The notes under the pieces were generated by a model. It ran no database searches, was not told the origin of the DNA, and saw only the letters and a program-made list of their open reading frames with translations. From NCBI GenBank assembly GCA_964603615.1, contig CAZRVU010000012.1, forward strand, positions 1 to 50,353: a DNA stretch of 50,353 bases. The letters run 5' to 3'. The translations under genes were made by a program, and so were the position numbers. The stretch comes from JAAZMI01 sp964603615 (GTDB lineage Bacteria > Bacillota > Dethiobacteria > DTU022 > UBA8154). Below are positions 32,063-40,851 of the stretch, piece by piece (the stretch's first letter is position 1; each line of letters opens with the position of its first letter).

Positions 32063-33334
32063 ATGCGTTGCGAAATAATTTCTGTGGGCACGGAGCTGCT
32101 CATGGGGCAGACGATCAATACTAATGCGGCGGCTCTGGCCCGGGAACTTTTTTCTTTGGGGGTTGGGGTTTATTTCCAAACGGTGGTCGGGGATAATGAG
32201 GAGAGGTTGGCGGAAGTTTTTCGCCAGGCTTTGTCCAGGGCAGAGCTGATTATCCTGACCGGGGGGCTGGGGCCGACGGAGGATGATCTGACCCGCGAAA
32301 CCGTGGCCCGGGTGCTGGAGGTACCTTTGCTGAAAAATAGTGAATGGGAGCGGCAATTGGAAGAATTTTTCCAGCGCTTCAATCGCCCGATGGGTGCTTT
32401 GAACCTGCGGCAGGCGCTTGTGCCGCGCGGCGGGAAAATCCTACCAAATGACCGCGGGACTGCGCCGGGTATTTATTTAGATTTGCAGGAAAGTGATGGA
32501 CCGCTAGTTATTTTGCTGCCCGGGCCGCCGCGGGAGATGTTGCCCATTTTTAGCGAACAAGTTATTCCTTTGCTGCGGGCTAAATTGCAGGACAAAGGGG
32601 AGTTGGCTATTTTGCGCTCCAAAGTGCTGCGTATTATCGGCCTGGGCGAATCCTTTTTGGCGGAGATTATAGCTCCCTTTTTGAAAAATCAGGATAACCC
32701 CACGCTTGCTCCCTTGGCCAAGGGGGGGGAGGTCCATCTGCGCTTGACGGCACGTGGCCGCTCCGCAGAGGAGGTGCAGGCCCTGCTGGATGGCAAGGCG
32801 CAGGAGCTGCGGGAGGTGCTGGGCGACTATATTTATGGTGAAGATGCAGAGGAACTGGAGGCGGTTGTTGCTGCTATGCTGCGGGCCAAAGGGCAGACGC
32901 TGGTAGCGGCAGAATCTTGCAGCGGCGGCCTTTTGAGCCACCGGCTAACCAATATTCCTGGCAGTTCCGCTTATTTAATGGCGGGCCTGGTTACTTACAG
33001 CAACGAGGCCAAAATCAATATTCTTGGGGTTAACCCGGCTACGCTGGAGAGCGTTGGGGCGGTCAGTGCAGCGGTGGCGGAGGAGATGGCGGTTGGTGCC
33101 CGCCGGTTTTGCCAGGCGGATATTGGGGTGGGGATTACGGGTATCGCCGGGCCCGGCGGTGCTACACTGCAAAAACCCGTGGGCTTGACCTACCTGGCCC
33201 TGGCAGCCGAAAATTTTATATTCAGCCATCGCTATGAGTTTTGGGGCAGCCGCCAGGACATTAAAGAAAGGGCGGCTCAAACAGCCCTGCATCTTTTGCG
33301 CCTTTACCTCCTGGGCAAGCTGAGGCCGAACTAA
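32063..33334 (+). CDS. cinA: CinA: competence/damage-inducible protein with nicotinamide-nucleotide amidase domain
   Basis: A 423-residue two-domain protein. The N-terminal MoCF-like domain (about 1-170) begins MRCEIISVGTELLMGQTINT and includes LTGGLGPTEDDLTRE and LLPGPPREM; such domains hydrolyse ADP-ribose pyrophosphate-type compounds. The C-terminal PncC domain (about 265-415) has AAESCSGGLLSHRLTNIPGS and GITGIAGPGG and deamidates nicotinamide mononucleotide to recycle NAD. ATG 32063 has GAGGT seven bases ahead; the GTG at 32042 lacks a site. It diverges from the sigma-factor gene; the 130-base gap between them must hold both promoters. Confidence 0.95.
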   Translation: MRCEIISVGTELLMGQTINTNAAALARELFSLGVGVYFQTVVGDNEERLAEVFRQALSRAELIILTGGLGPTEDDLTRETVARVLEVPLLKNSEWERQLEEFFQRFNRPMGALNLRQALVPRGGKILPNDRGTAPGIYLDLQESDGPLVILLPGPPREMLPIFSEQVIPLLRAKLQDKGELAILRSKVLRIIGLGESFLAEIIAPFLKNQDNPTLAPLAKGGEVHLRLTARGRSAEEVQALLDGKAQELREVLGDYIYGEDAEELEAVVAAMLRAKGQTLVAAESCSGGLLSHRLTNIPGSSAYLMAGLVTYSNEAKINILGVNPATLESVGAVSAAVAEEMAVGARRFCQADIGVGITGIAGPGGATLQKPVGLTYLALAAENFIFSHRYEFWGSRQDIKERAAQTALHLLRLYLLGKLRPN

Positions 33335-33338
33335 CGGT

Positions 33339-33415
33339 TTACTGCTGCCGTTGGCGGAAGCTTGCAGCTTTGGCGGGCTGCACCTTGTGGCTTACTGCTG
33401 CCGTTGGCGGAAGCT
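33339..33415 (+). repeat. 24-bp direct repeat after cinA
   Basis: Positions 33339-33362 and 33392-33415 are identical (TTACTGCTGCCGTTGGCGGA plus four bases), 53 bases apart. The first copy begins just after the cinA stop. Nothing else is seen up to the carbonic anhydrase gene. Confidence 0.85.
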
Positions 33416-33583
33416 AGTTTCTGCCATCCAGCAGTTTCGTTCTATGATAATGTGCAATTATGTAATATGCAAAATATTTTGCATCCCCATTCCCGAAAAC
33501 ATTCTAAAAAACAGCGTTAAAGTGGATAAATAATTTTCTAGGAGCAGTATTTACTTAGCCTGCCATCCCCTGGATACACTTCC

Positions 33584-34135
33584 TTATTCCTTTTCTTCCT
33601 CTTCTTCCTCGACTACACCGATACCTTGCTGCAGGTATTCGTCACGCAGCCCGTGATACCAGGTGGGGCTTACCTTAATATACCAAAGGGAGTTGCCGGA
33701 GATCTCCTTTTTTACTTTGGCGGGTACCCCCGCGGCCAGATGCCGGGGAGGGATGATCATCTTATCACCTACGACACTGCCGGCGGCAACGATCGCCTCC
33801 TCGCCTACTTCGGCAAAATCCAGGACAATGGCCCCGATGCCGACGATGGCGCCTTTGCCGATTGTGCAGTCGTGTAAAATTGCACCGTGCCCGATCGTTG
33901 CGTTTTCCCCGACCACGGCCTGGCTGCCCTCGAGTTTAAGGTGGACGATTACATTGTCCTGCACATTGGCACCTGCTTTGATGACGATGGAACCTCTATC
34001 TCCCCGTAAAACAGCTCCAAACCAGATGCTGGCACCTTCCTCAACTGTTACGTCCCCGATTAAAGCTGCAGTTGGCGCCACAAAAGCGCTCTTTGCTATA
34101 CGTGGTTTTTTGTTTCCATAGGGTACGATTATCAT
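33584..34135 (-). CDS. Gamma-class carbonic anhydrase-like protein (YrdA type)
   Basis: A 183-residue left-handed beta-helix protein of hexapeptide repeats. The three metal histidines of gamma carbonic anhydrases are present: His65 (NVQDNVIVHLKL), His83 and His88 (TIGHGAILHDC). It should bind Zn or Fe and may hydrate CO2, though most YrdA-like proteins show little activity. The C-terminal 20 residues are an acidic tail (a run of Glu) not typical of the family. The ATG is preceded on the minus strand by a weak site. It is monocistronic. Confidence 0.92.
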   Translation of the reverse strand: MIIVPYGNKKPRIAKSAFVAPTAALIGDVTVEEGASIWFGAVLRGDRGSIVIKAGANVQDNVIVHLKLEGSQAVVGENATIGHGAILHDCTIGKGAIVGIGAIVLDFAEVGEEAIVAAGSVVGDKMIIPPRHLAAGVPAKVKKEISGNSLWYIKVSPTWYHGLRDEYLQQGIGVVEEEEEEKE

Positions 34136-34526
34136 TTTTATCTAGCCATCCTTTTAAGGTACGGCTTAAGCCCCCTTTCAAAATTGCATAGTTACGCACA
34201 GTTTTGCACAGCCATTCTTTTACAACCATTCTTTTAAGGAAGGGCCCTAATTTTAGCCAAGCAATAACTGACCGGATAACCGGTTTTTATAATATTTTGT
34301 TTCGCATGACCATATAATATAATATTTTTAATAAAAAGGGAATAGGACATCATGCCGCTCTTTGGGGCGGTACTACCATAAGATGAGTCCCGCATGTGTC
34401 AATACCCCCGTCCCTATGACACANNNNNNNNNNNNNNNNNNNNNNNNNNNNNNNNNNNNNNNNNNNNNNNNNNNNNNNNNNNNNNNNNNNNNNNNNNNNN
34501 NNNNNNNNNNNNNNNNNNNNNNNGCA

Positions 34527-34584
34527 TGTGTCAATACCCCCGTCCCTATGACACATGTGTCAAGGGGACGGGGGTATTGACACA
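34527..34584. repeat. Palindrome with perfect 20-bp arms
   Basis: TGTGTCAATACCCCCGTCCC (34527-34546) is exactly complementary to 34565-34584, with an 18-base centre. A partial third arm lies left of the gap at 34394-34423. Such dispersed TGTCAATACCCCCGTCCC palindromes resemble REP-type mobile repeats. Confidence 0.85.
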
Positions 34585-34775
34585 CATGCCTGCGAAATGG
34601 ACCGGTAAACCAAAGAAAAAAAGCCTGATTGCGGCAGGAAAAATATTTTTGAAGAAGAATTAATATATAAGAAAGCGTAAAGTAAACGAATAAGACGTAG
34701 TTAGGTAGGTAGGTAGTTAGGTTAGGTTGGTTCAAATTAGGTTGGGGTATAAAAAATTAGCCGGAATGGAGATTC

Positions 34776-34962
34776 CACTTGGCCTCACTTAGTTATGCTT
34801 AGTTTTGCCTGGTTTCGCGCAGTTTTGCCTGGTTTCGCGCAGTTTCACCTGGCTTAGCGTATCCTGGCATGGCTTGGCTTAGTATAGCTTGGCTTAGCAT
34901 AGCTTGACTTTATTCAGCTTAGCTTTGTCTTGCTTAAATTAGCTAAGCTTAGTGTTGCTTAA
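34776..34962 (+). repeat. Degenerate short-period repeat tract
   Basis: AGTTTTGCCTGGTTTCGCGC occurs twice in tandem (34801-34820 and 34821-34840), and a diverged third copy follows. The tract continues to about 34962 as loosely repeated CTTGGCTTAG, CATAGCTT and TTAGCTTAG words of about 10 bases. It has no open frame of note and lies 110 bases before the next gene. Confidence 0.75.
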
Positions 34963-35073
34963 CCAGGGCCTGGCTTTGTGTTACGGGTCTCCGGCCCCAA
35001 CGCCCATCTTACCCTTATGCTCTTCACGTTCCGGGTGGGAAGCTGAAAAATTATTATACGAGGAGTGAACTTG

Positions 35074-37164
35074 ATGTCCAACAGCAATATTGAATTACAA
35101 GAAAGTTCCCCCGGTCTGCCCCCCTGTCAGGTGGCCTGCCCTATACATCAGGAGGTACGGGAATATTTGCGTTTAATTGCCAGCGGGGATTTCGATCGCG
35201 CGCTAGCAACTATAAAAAGAGACAATCCCCTTTCAGCCGTGTGCGGTACTATTTGTGCCCATCACTGTGAAGACGAATGCCGGCGCCAGAATGTAGATGA
35301 GCCTCTTTCTATCCGGGGCCTAAAAAGGGCGGCGGTGGAATTTGGCCAGGCAGATTTTCCTGTCCCGGCAGAAAAAGATCCCGAAAAAAAGGTTGCCATC
35401 ATTGGTTCCGGGCCCGCCGGCCAGCTCGCTGCTTTTGATCTGGCTTTAGAGGGATGTGCTGTCACTGTTTTTGAACGGGAACAGTTTTTTGGCGGGGCGC
35501 CGCGCAACTTTATCCCTCTTTATCGTTTGCCCGATGAAACCGTGGAGCAAGATATTGAAAATTTGAAGAAAATAGGTGTAGAATTTAAGTCCGGTCTAGA
35601 ATTCGGCACGGATTTTGATGTCGAAGGTCTTAAGAAGGAAGGTTTTAAGGTTATACTTATCGCCGTGGGCCTGACGGCTAGTCGCGGCTTACCTATTCCA
35701 GGAGCGGATCACCAGGAAATTCTTTTGGCCCTCGAATTTTTAAGAGCAGCCAAAAGGGAAAATTTTAGGCTTGACGGGCGGGAAGTGGTCGTCATCGGTG
35801 GCGGCAACGTGGCTATGGATGTGGCTCGTTCGGCGGTGCGCTGCGGGGCGGCCAAAGTCAGGCTGGCTTGTCTCGAGTCGGCTGATGAGATGCCGGCTTT
35901 CCCCTGGGAGATTGAAGAAGCCCAGGAGGAAGGCGTGGAAATGAATCCTTCTTGGGGCCCCAAAGCTGTTAAGATCGAGGACGGCAAGATCGCCGGGCTG
36001 GAGCTGAAGGAATGTTCCGCTGTTTTTGATGAGGCCGGCAGATTCAACCCTTGTTATAATGAAGACAATTTGACCTCCCTGCCCGGAGATACCGTTATTT
36101 TTGCCATTGGCCAGGCCTCCGACCTGGCGGCGGTGCAAAAAGCTGGCGTGCCGGTCAATGAACGGGGTATGCTGATCGTCGACCCGCACACCATGCAGAC
36201 ACCTGTGGAAGGGGTCTTTGCCTGCGGCGAGATCGCTATCGGCCCCACCACGGCGGTTAAGGCTATGGCTAACGGGCGGGTGGCTGCGCTGGCGATAGCC
36301 AATTACCTCGAAGGGGAATCTTTCCATACGGCGATGATTACGGAAGACGAACCCCTGCCAGAGCTAGCTGCCGATGTAATTGAAAATGTCAAGAAAATCG
36401 CGCGGCATGAAATCCCCATGCTTACGCCCGCGGAGCGCTCTGATAATTTTATACCGGTGGAAAAAGGCTATACTATGGCGATGGCAGTCTGGGAAAGCCT
36501 GCGCTGCCTGGGATGCGCCGCCGGTGCACAAAGAGTGGTGGAAAAATGTGCCGACTGCCTTACTTGCCTGCGGACATGTCCTTACAACGTGCCCGTGGTT
36601 GGCCCGGAAGGTGGCCTGATTATCCGCGATCATCAATGCCAGGCCTGTGGGCTTTGCCTCACCGTTTGCCCCAATATTGCCATTGAATTCCGGACGCCCT
36701 ACATTGCCGAGGCGGAAGAAAACCTGGAGCCTGCCGTCAAAAATCTGGTGGCCTCCAGAAATGGGGCGCCGTCTGTCTTGATTCTTTCCTGCGGCCTGGG
36801 TGCCTACGCCCTGCCGGAGTTTTCTGAAGGCTTTATTGATAGTAAACCGGCCAATGTGGCGGTTGTCAAATTCCCTTGCATCTCCAAGATCGACACCACT
36901 CACCTATTAAAAGCTTTCCAACTGGGAGCGGACAGCGTGATCGTGGCGGGCTGTGCCGAGGATGAAGAAAGCGGCAAATGCCCCTTCCAAAAAACGATGT
37001 TCTGGGCTGGCCAGCGCGTCAGCCGGGTGAAAAAGATCCTTGCTGAGGTGGGGATTGAGGAAGAACGTGTGGCTCTTGTGAACTTTACGCCGCAAGAAGT
37101 GGCGAATTTTGGCGAATCTATTGCTGAGACCCTGACTAAAATACAGGAACTGGGCCAGCGTTAA
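35074..37164 (+). CDS. GltD-like FAD/NAD(P) oxidoreductase fused to two FeS clusters and an MvhD domain
   Basis: A 696-residue redox protein. Residues about 15-90 are a Fer4_20 domain (CQVACP at 18-23 and CGTICAHHCEDEC), about 105-450 a GltD/thioredoxin-reductase-like FAD and NAD(P) core (KKVAIIGSGPAGQLAAFDLA and EVVVIGGGNVAMDVARSAVR), about 480-545 two [4Fe-4S] motifs (CADCLTCLRTCP and CQACGLCLTVCP), and about 565-690 an MvhD/FrhD domain (VKFPCISKIDTTHLLKAFQL, VIVAGCAEDEESGKCPFQ). MvhD usually passes electrons between a hydrogenase or dehydrogenase and HdrA, so this protein could link NAD(P)H to such a partner. ATG 35074 is eight bases after GAGGAG. No HdrA or hydrogenase gene is adjacent. 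Confidence 0.93.
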   Translation: MSNSNIELQESSPGLPPCQVACPIHQEVREYLRLIASGDFDRALATIKRDNPLSAVCGTICAHHCEDECRRQNVDEPLSIRGLKRAAVEFGQADFPVPAEKDPEKKVAIIGSGPAGQLAAFDLALEGCAVTVFEREQFFGGAPRNFIPLYRLPDETVEQDIENLKKIGVEFKSGLEFGTDFDVEGLKKEGFKVILIAVGLTASRGLPIPGADHQEILLALEFLRAAKRENFRLDGREVVVIGGGNVAMDVARSAVRCGAAKVRLACLESADEMPAFPWEIEEAQEEGVEMNPSWGPKAVKIEDGKIAGLELKECSAVFDEAGRFNPCYNEDNLTSLPGDTVIFAIGQASDLAAVQKAGVPVNERGMLIVDPHTMQTPVEGVFACGEIAIGPTTAVKAMANGRVAALAIANYLEGESFHTAMITEDEPLPELAADVIENVKKIARHEIPMLTPAERSDNFIPVEKGYTMAMAVWESLRCLGCAAGAQRVVEKCADCLTCLRTCPYNVPVVGPEGGLIIRDHQCQACGLCLTVCPNIAIEFRTPYIAEAEENLEPAVKNLVASRNGAPSVLILSCGLGAYALPEFSEGFIDSKPANVAVVKFPCISKIDTTHLLKAFQLGADSVIVAGCAEDEESGKCPFQKTMFWAGQRVSRVKKILAEVGIEEERVALVNFTPQEVANFGESIAETLTKIQELGQR

Positions 37165-37309
37165 AGCGATTACTAAAGGGCGATAAATCAATCGTTTCTA
37201 CCACGTTAAAAATTAGCAGAAAACCTGTTCGGCAATGGGCGGGGGTGGAACGCTGCCCCTACAAAAAATGTTTTCATCGTTTTAACATGAGCGTTCAGGT
37301 AATTTTATC

Positions 37310-37362
37310 ACCAGCCGGAAATACCACATCGCTGCTGTGCTTTTTCCGGCTGGTTTTATTTT
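37310..37362 (+). terminator. Intrinsic terminator after the GltD-MvhD gene
   Basis: ACCAGCCGGAAA (37310-37321) pairs with TTTCCGGCTGGT (37343-37354), followed by TTTATTTTT. The loop is about 21 bases. It separates this gene from the DUF4349 gene. Confidence 0.85.
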
Positions 37363-37440
37363 TAAAGTGAGAGCTTTTGCGGGAACTTTTAGGGCGGCCC
37401 ATACGTTCTAGACGTAGAAATAAAAAAGGGGGTCAAGCTG

Positions 37441-38457
37441 TTGGAGGGTAAATTAAAGATATCCGGCAAAACACAACAGAGAAAACTTAAAAAGAGGATT
37501 ATTACTGGAGGTGCTTTGCTGCTGGTTGCGGTTTTACTGCTCTGCGGTGCCGGTTGCAGCGCTGCTTCCAAGGATTCAGGCGAAGTATTCACGGGGAGAA
37601 ATGAAGAGTTAGCCGTGATGGAATATTCCCTGGCGGACGTGGGTGGGGTGGAGGCGCCGCAAGAAGCAGGGGAGGTCGTTTCTAGACCTGCGGGTGGCCC
37701 TGACGGCGACATTCAGGGCTCAGTGGCCGGGAAGGAACAAAAACGCTATGTGATCCTGCATGCCCGGCTCACCCTGGAAATTGAAGATGTAAAAGATGCC
37801 TCCGGGATAATTCAGGAGCGGGTCAGAGAACTGGGCGGCTACCTCGAATCACTGGAATTTTACGATCTCCGGGACGATCGCCGTGCCGGGCAGCTTGCCG
37901 TGCGGGTTCCAGAGCACAAATTTGATTATTTTTTAGAATCGCTGGAGGATCTGGGCAAAGTAAAGAATCCACATCTTTACACTGACGATGTGACCATGCG
38001 CTATATTGATCTGGAAGCCCGCCTGAAAAATCTCGACGTACAAGAGGAACGCATGCGGGAGCTGCTGGAGCGGGCCAAGAACGTAGAAGAAATCCTGCAG
38101 ATTGAGAAAGAACTGGGCCGGATCCGGGGCGATTTAGAGGCCATGTCTGCCGAATTTAAGTACCTGCGGGAGCGCGTCAGTTATTCCACGGTAGAGATCA
38201 GGCTGGAGGAAAAAGACCCGCAAACGGTGGCGGTTTCCGGCGGCGTTGGTTCTTTTGCGGAAAGGATCGGGTACCTGCTGGTCTTGAATACGAACCGGTT
38301 GCTGAGAGGGGCTTCGAATTTTTTTATAGTGCTGATCGGCTCGCTGCCGCTACTGGTGCCTTTATGCCTGCTGGCTTATTTAGCCTGGAAGGCAGTGCGC
38401 TTTCTGCGGGCACGAAAAAAAAGGGCCATAAACCACCGGGATAATTTCCCATCCTAG
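37441..38457 (+). CDS. DUF4349 lipoprotein with coiled coil and C-terminal membrane helix
   Basis: A 338-residue envelope protein. A basic N-terminus and hydrophobic stretch end in LLLCGAGC, so Cys39 should be acylated. Residues about 100-270 match DUF4349: YVILHARLTLEIEDVKDA, QLAVRVPEHKFDYFLESLED, MRYIDLEARLKNLDVQEERM, then a coiled coil (EILQIEKELGRIRGDLEAMS). A second membrane helix (FFIVLIGSLPLLVPLCLLAY, about 296-315) anchors the end. The family's role is unknown; it is common in Firmicutes. The start is TTG 37441 behind AGGGGGT. Both ends are membrane-bound, so the coiled coil should lie on the outer face. Confidence 0.88.
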   Translation: MEGKLKISGKTQQRKLKKRIITGGALLLVAVLLLCGAGCSAASKDSGEVFTGRNEELAVMEYSLADVGGVEAPQEAGEVVSRPAGGPDGDIQGSVAGKEQKRYVILHARLTLEIEDVKDASGIIQERVRELGGYLESLEFYDLRDDRRAGQLAVRVPEHKFDYFLESLEDLGKVKNPHLYTDDVTMRYIDLEARLKNLDVQEERMRELLERAKNVEEILQIEKELGRIRGDLEAMSAEFKYLRERVSYSTVEIRLEEKDPQTVAVSGGVGSFAERIGYLLVLNTNRLLRGASNFFIVLIGSLPLLVPLCLLAYLAWKAVRFLRARKKRAINHRDNFPS

Positions 38458-38554
38458 AAAATCTTGCCTCTTTCACAGGGGTAAGCGCCTCAAATTTTTA
38501 ATTTTATAATTTGTTCCTAATTTTGTTCCTGAGTAATTACAACAATAAACAGGT

Positions 38555-38599
38555 GGAAAGCAATATGGTGAAAACATTGTTTTTACCGTATTGCTTTCC
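38555..38599. repeat. 15-bp inverted repeat between genes
   Basis: GGAAAGCAATATGGT (38555-38569) pairs with ACCGTATTGCTTTCC (38585-38599) with one G-U pair and a 15-base loop; outer CAGG/CCTG bases extend the fold with internal loops. It has no T-run, so it is not a simple terminator. The interval between the flanking genes holds nothing else. Confidence 0.7.
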
Positions 38600-38727
38600 A
38601 ATAACCACGCCTGTATATTTACGGGTTTTGGCATCATTCGATAATTTCTACGATATTGGAGGGCCCCCTGTTTTTACATAAAAACAAAACACTGAGGAAA
38701 AATAAAAAAAAGCGAGGTGTTTTGAAA

Positions 38728-40641
38728 ATGGAATTTGAAGATAAAGATAAAGGTAAAGAGGGATCGAATGAGGGCAAAACATCAGATTTAATGGATTCCA
38801 TAGGCTGGCATCCCTGGGGAAGCGAGGCCTTTACGAAAGCACAAAAAGAAGACAAACCCATTCTTTTAAGCATCACGGGGGCCTGGTGCCATTGGTGCCA
38901 CGTTATGGATGATAGCACTTATAGTGACCGGCAGGTAGTTGATGAAATCAGTAAGAATTTTATTCCGATCCGGGTGGATACGGACCAGCGGCCGGATGTT
39001 AACAATCGTTATAATCTGGGGGGCTGGCCAACAACGGCTTTCCTGACCCCGGAGGGTGAAGTAATTACCGGGGGGACCTATATTTCACCGGGAAAGATGC
39101 TGGAGATGATCGGCGGTGTGCGCCGTTTATACCAAAAAACCCCTGCCGGGATGATCAGGAAGGTGCGCTCCAGGCGTTCCGAGTTTGGCCTGGCCTTGTC
39201 TGGCCGGCAGGTTAAGCCTCTCCGGCGCAAACCCAGCCGTATCCTGGTGACCGAGCGCAGGGAAAAGGGGCAGGAGACTGAAACCTTTGCCGATCTGCTT
39301 GGTTTTGCAGCCGATCAAATCCTGGAAAAATACGATGCCCACTACGGCGGTTTTGGCGATTATCCCAAGTTTCCCATGACCGAAGCATTGGAGCTGGCAC
39401 AAATAGCCTGCCTTTACCAGGAAAGGGATCCGCAATGGGAAAATATCTTTGTTCACACCTTGCGTTCAATGTTTTCCGGGGGAATCTACGATGCGGTAGA
39501 GGGGGGATTTTTCCGTTATAGCACAACGCGCGATTGGAGCGTCCCTCATTATGAAAAGATGCTGGAGGACAACGCCCGCCTGCTACATCTTTTACTTACC
39601 ACTTTTAAATTTACCGGTGATGAATTTTTTGCCGGTGCCGCACGGGATGTCCTGCGCTACCTGGAGAACAACTTGTTTCTGCCGGAAACAGGAGGCTGGG
39701 CCGGTTCGCAGGATGCCGATGAGGAATACTATAAGTTGCCTTTGCATGAAAGGCAAAAACGAGTCAGGCCCAAAATTGATCGCCATATCTATGTCAATTG
39801 GAATGCCCTCCTGGCAAACACTTTGTTTTTGGCCGCGGTTATTCTGGCAGAACCAAAATGGTATGATCATGCCCTGGCTACGCTCCGGTTGTTCCGGGAT
39901 AATTGTTATCAACCGGGCAAAGGTATGGCCCACTATCTGGGCGCGGATGAAAAAAAAGCAAAAGTATGGGGACTTTTGGAGGATCAGGTGGCGATGGGTT
40001 TTGCGGCGGCAGCAGCCTACCAGGCCAGCGGGGATCCCGCCTGGCTAGACTTTTCCCGTGAACTGGCGGCATACTGCCTGGAAAATTTGGCTACGGGGCG
40101 GGGGGGCCTTAGCGACAGGCCCCTAGAGGAACAGGAACCCGGCAGGCTGGCGCATCCTCATTTTGATTTTGGTGCCAATTCCTTTTGTGCCCGCTGGTTT
40201 ACGGAGCTGGCTCTTTTAACGGGCGAAGAAGCCTACCTCGAAAAGGCTGCCGATCTCGTGCATGTTTTTATGGGAGAATACCGCCGCTATGCTTTATTTA
40301 GTACATCTTTGGCGTTGGCAGCCTTCGGTGTCAGGGAAAGGGGCGCGGTGATCGATGTTGTTGGCTCCGCAGGCGATCCCAATCTTTTACCCTTGCATAG
40401 CGCGGCGCTGGCAGCATTTATTCCTCCCAAGGTTGTGCGTCTAATTTCGCCGGAACAGGCCCGGGAATGGGGCAAGGATGAATATGCCTCTGTCCAGCAG
40501 GCCACGGCTTTTGCCTGCCTGGGGATGCACTGCTTTGAACCGTCTCTTACGCCGGAAGAACTGGAACAAAAAGTTGAAAAAATGATTAAGGAACGTCGTG
40601 CCCACGTTCTCTTTACGGTGAAAAAATCCGAACAGGTCTAA
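38728..40641 (+). CDS. YyaL/DUF255 protein (thioredoxin-like plus six-hairpin glycosidase-like fold)
   Basis: A 637-residue cytosolic protein. Residues about 20-180 are the DUF255 thioredoxin-like domain: IGWHPWGSEAFTKAQKEDKP, the CxxC as AWCHWCHVM (Cys54, Cys57) and GGWPTTAFLTPEGEVITGGT. The rest is an alpha/alpha barrel related to N-acylglucosamine epimerases (YDAHYGGFGDYPKFPM, YDAVEGGFFRYSTTRDWSVP, HYEKMLEDNARLL, WAGSQDADEEYY). Bacterial homologues are called YyaL; function is unproven. I chose ATG 38728, eight bases after GAGGTG. The usual partial KWTWVN-type segment is present as IYVNWNALLANTLF. It is complete and somewhat shorter than 690-residue relatives. Confidence 0.93.
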   Translation: MEFEDKDKGKEGSNEGKTSDLMDSIGWHPWGSEAFTKAQKEDKPILLSITGAWCHWCHVMDDSTYSDRQVVDEISKNFIPIRVDTDQRPDVNNRYNLGGWPTTAFLTPEGEVITGGTYISPGKMLEMIGGVRRLYQKTPAGMIRKVRSRRSEFGLALSGRQVKPLRRKPSRILVTERREKGQETETFADLLGFAADQILEKYDAHYGGFGDYPKFPMTEALELAQIACLYQERDPQWENIFVHTLRSMFSGGIYDAVEGGFFRYSTTRDWSVPHYEKMLEDNARLLHLLLTTFKFTGDEFFAGAARDVLRYLENNLFLPETGGWAGSQDADEEYYKLPLHERQKRVRPKIDRHIYVNWNALLANTLFLAAVILAEPKWYDHALATLRLFRDNCYQPGKGMAHYLGADEKKAKVWGLLEDQVAMGFAAAAAYQASGDPAWLDFSRELAAYCLENLATGRGGLSDRPLEEQEPGRLAHPHFDFGANSFCARWFTELALLTGEEAYLEKAADLVHVFMGEYRRYALFSTSLALAAFGVRERGAVIDVVGSAGDPNLLPLHSAALAAFIPPKVVRLISPEQAREWGKDEYASVQQATAFACLGMHCFEPSLTPEELEQKVEKMIKERRAHVLFTVKKSEQV

Positions 40642-40667
40642 AGCACGGTAAAAGCGGGGGCGGTTTG

Positions 40668-40767
40668 NNNNNNNNNNNNNNNNNNNNNNNNNNNNNNNNN
40701 NNNNNNNNNNNNNNNNNNNNNNNNNNNNNNNNNNNNNNNNNNNNNNNNNNNNNNNNNNNNNNNNNNN
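40668..40767. other. Scaffold gap of 100 N with identical 55-bp flanks
   Basis: The 55 bases on the left (40613-40667) recur directly on the right (40768-40822). The left copy includes the end of the YyaL gene, so the right copy is an overlap artefact or a repeat copy of that end. Confidence 0.9.
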
Positions 40768-40851
40768 TTACGGTGAAAAAATCCGAACAGGTCTAAAGCA
40801 CGGTAAAAGCGGGGGCGGTTTGCAGGGACGAAACAGGACGAAACAGGGGAC

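Larger units (their letters stand above)
34136..35073. other. Repeat-rich gene-free interval of about 940 bases
   Basis: No coding region is supported. The interval contains a scaffold gap (34424-34523) whose flanks share 32 bases, a large palindrome (34524-34590), a GGTA/GGTT-type simple repeat (34697-34733) and a degenerate TTGGCTTAG-like repeat tract (34776-34962). A TATAAT-like stretch near 34314-34320 and AGGAGTGAAC before the next gene are the only expression signals seen. Confidence 0.7.
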
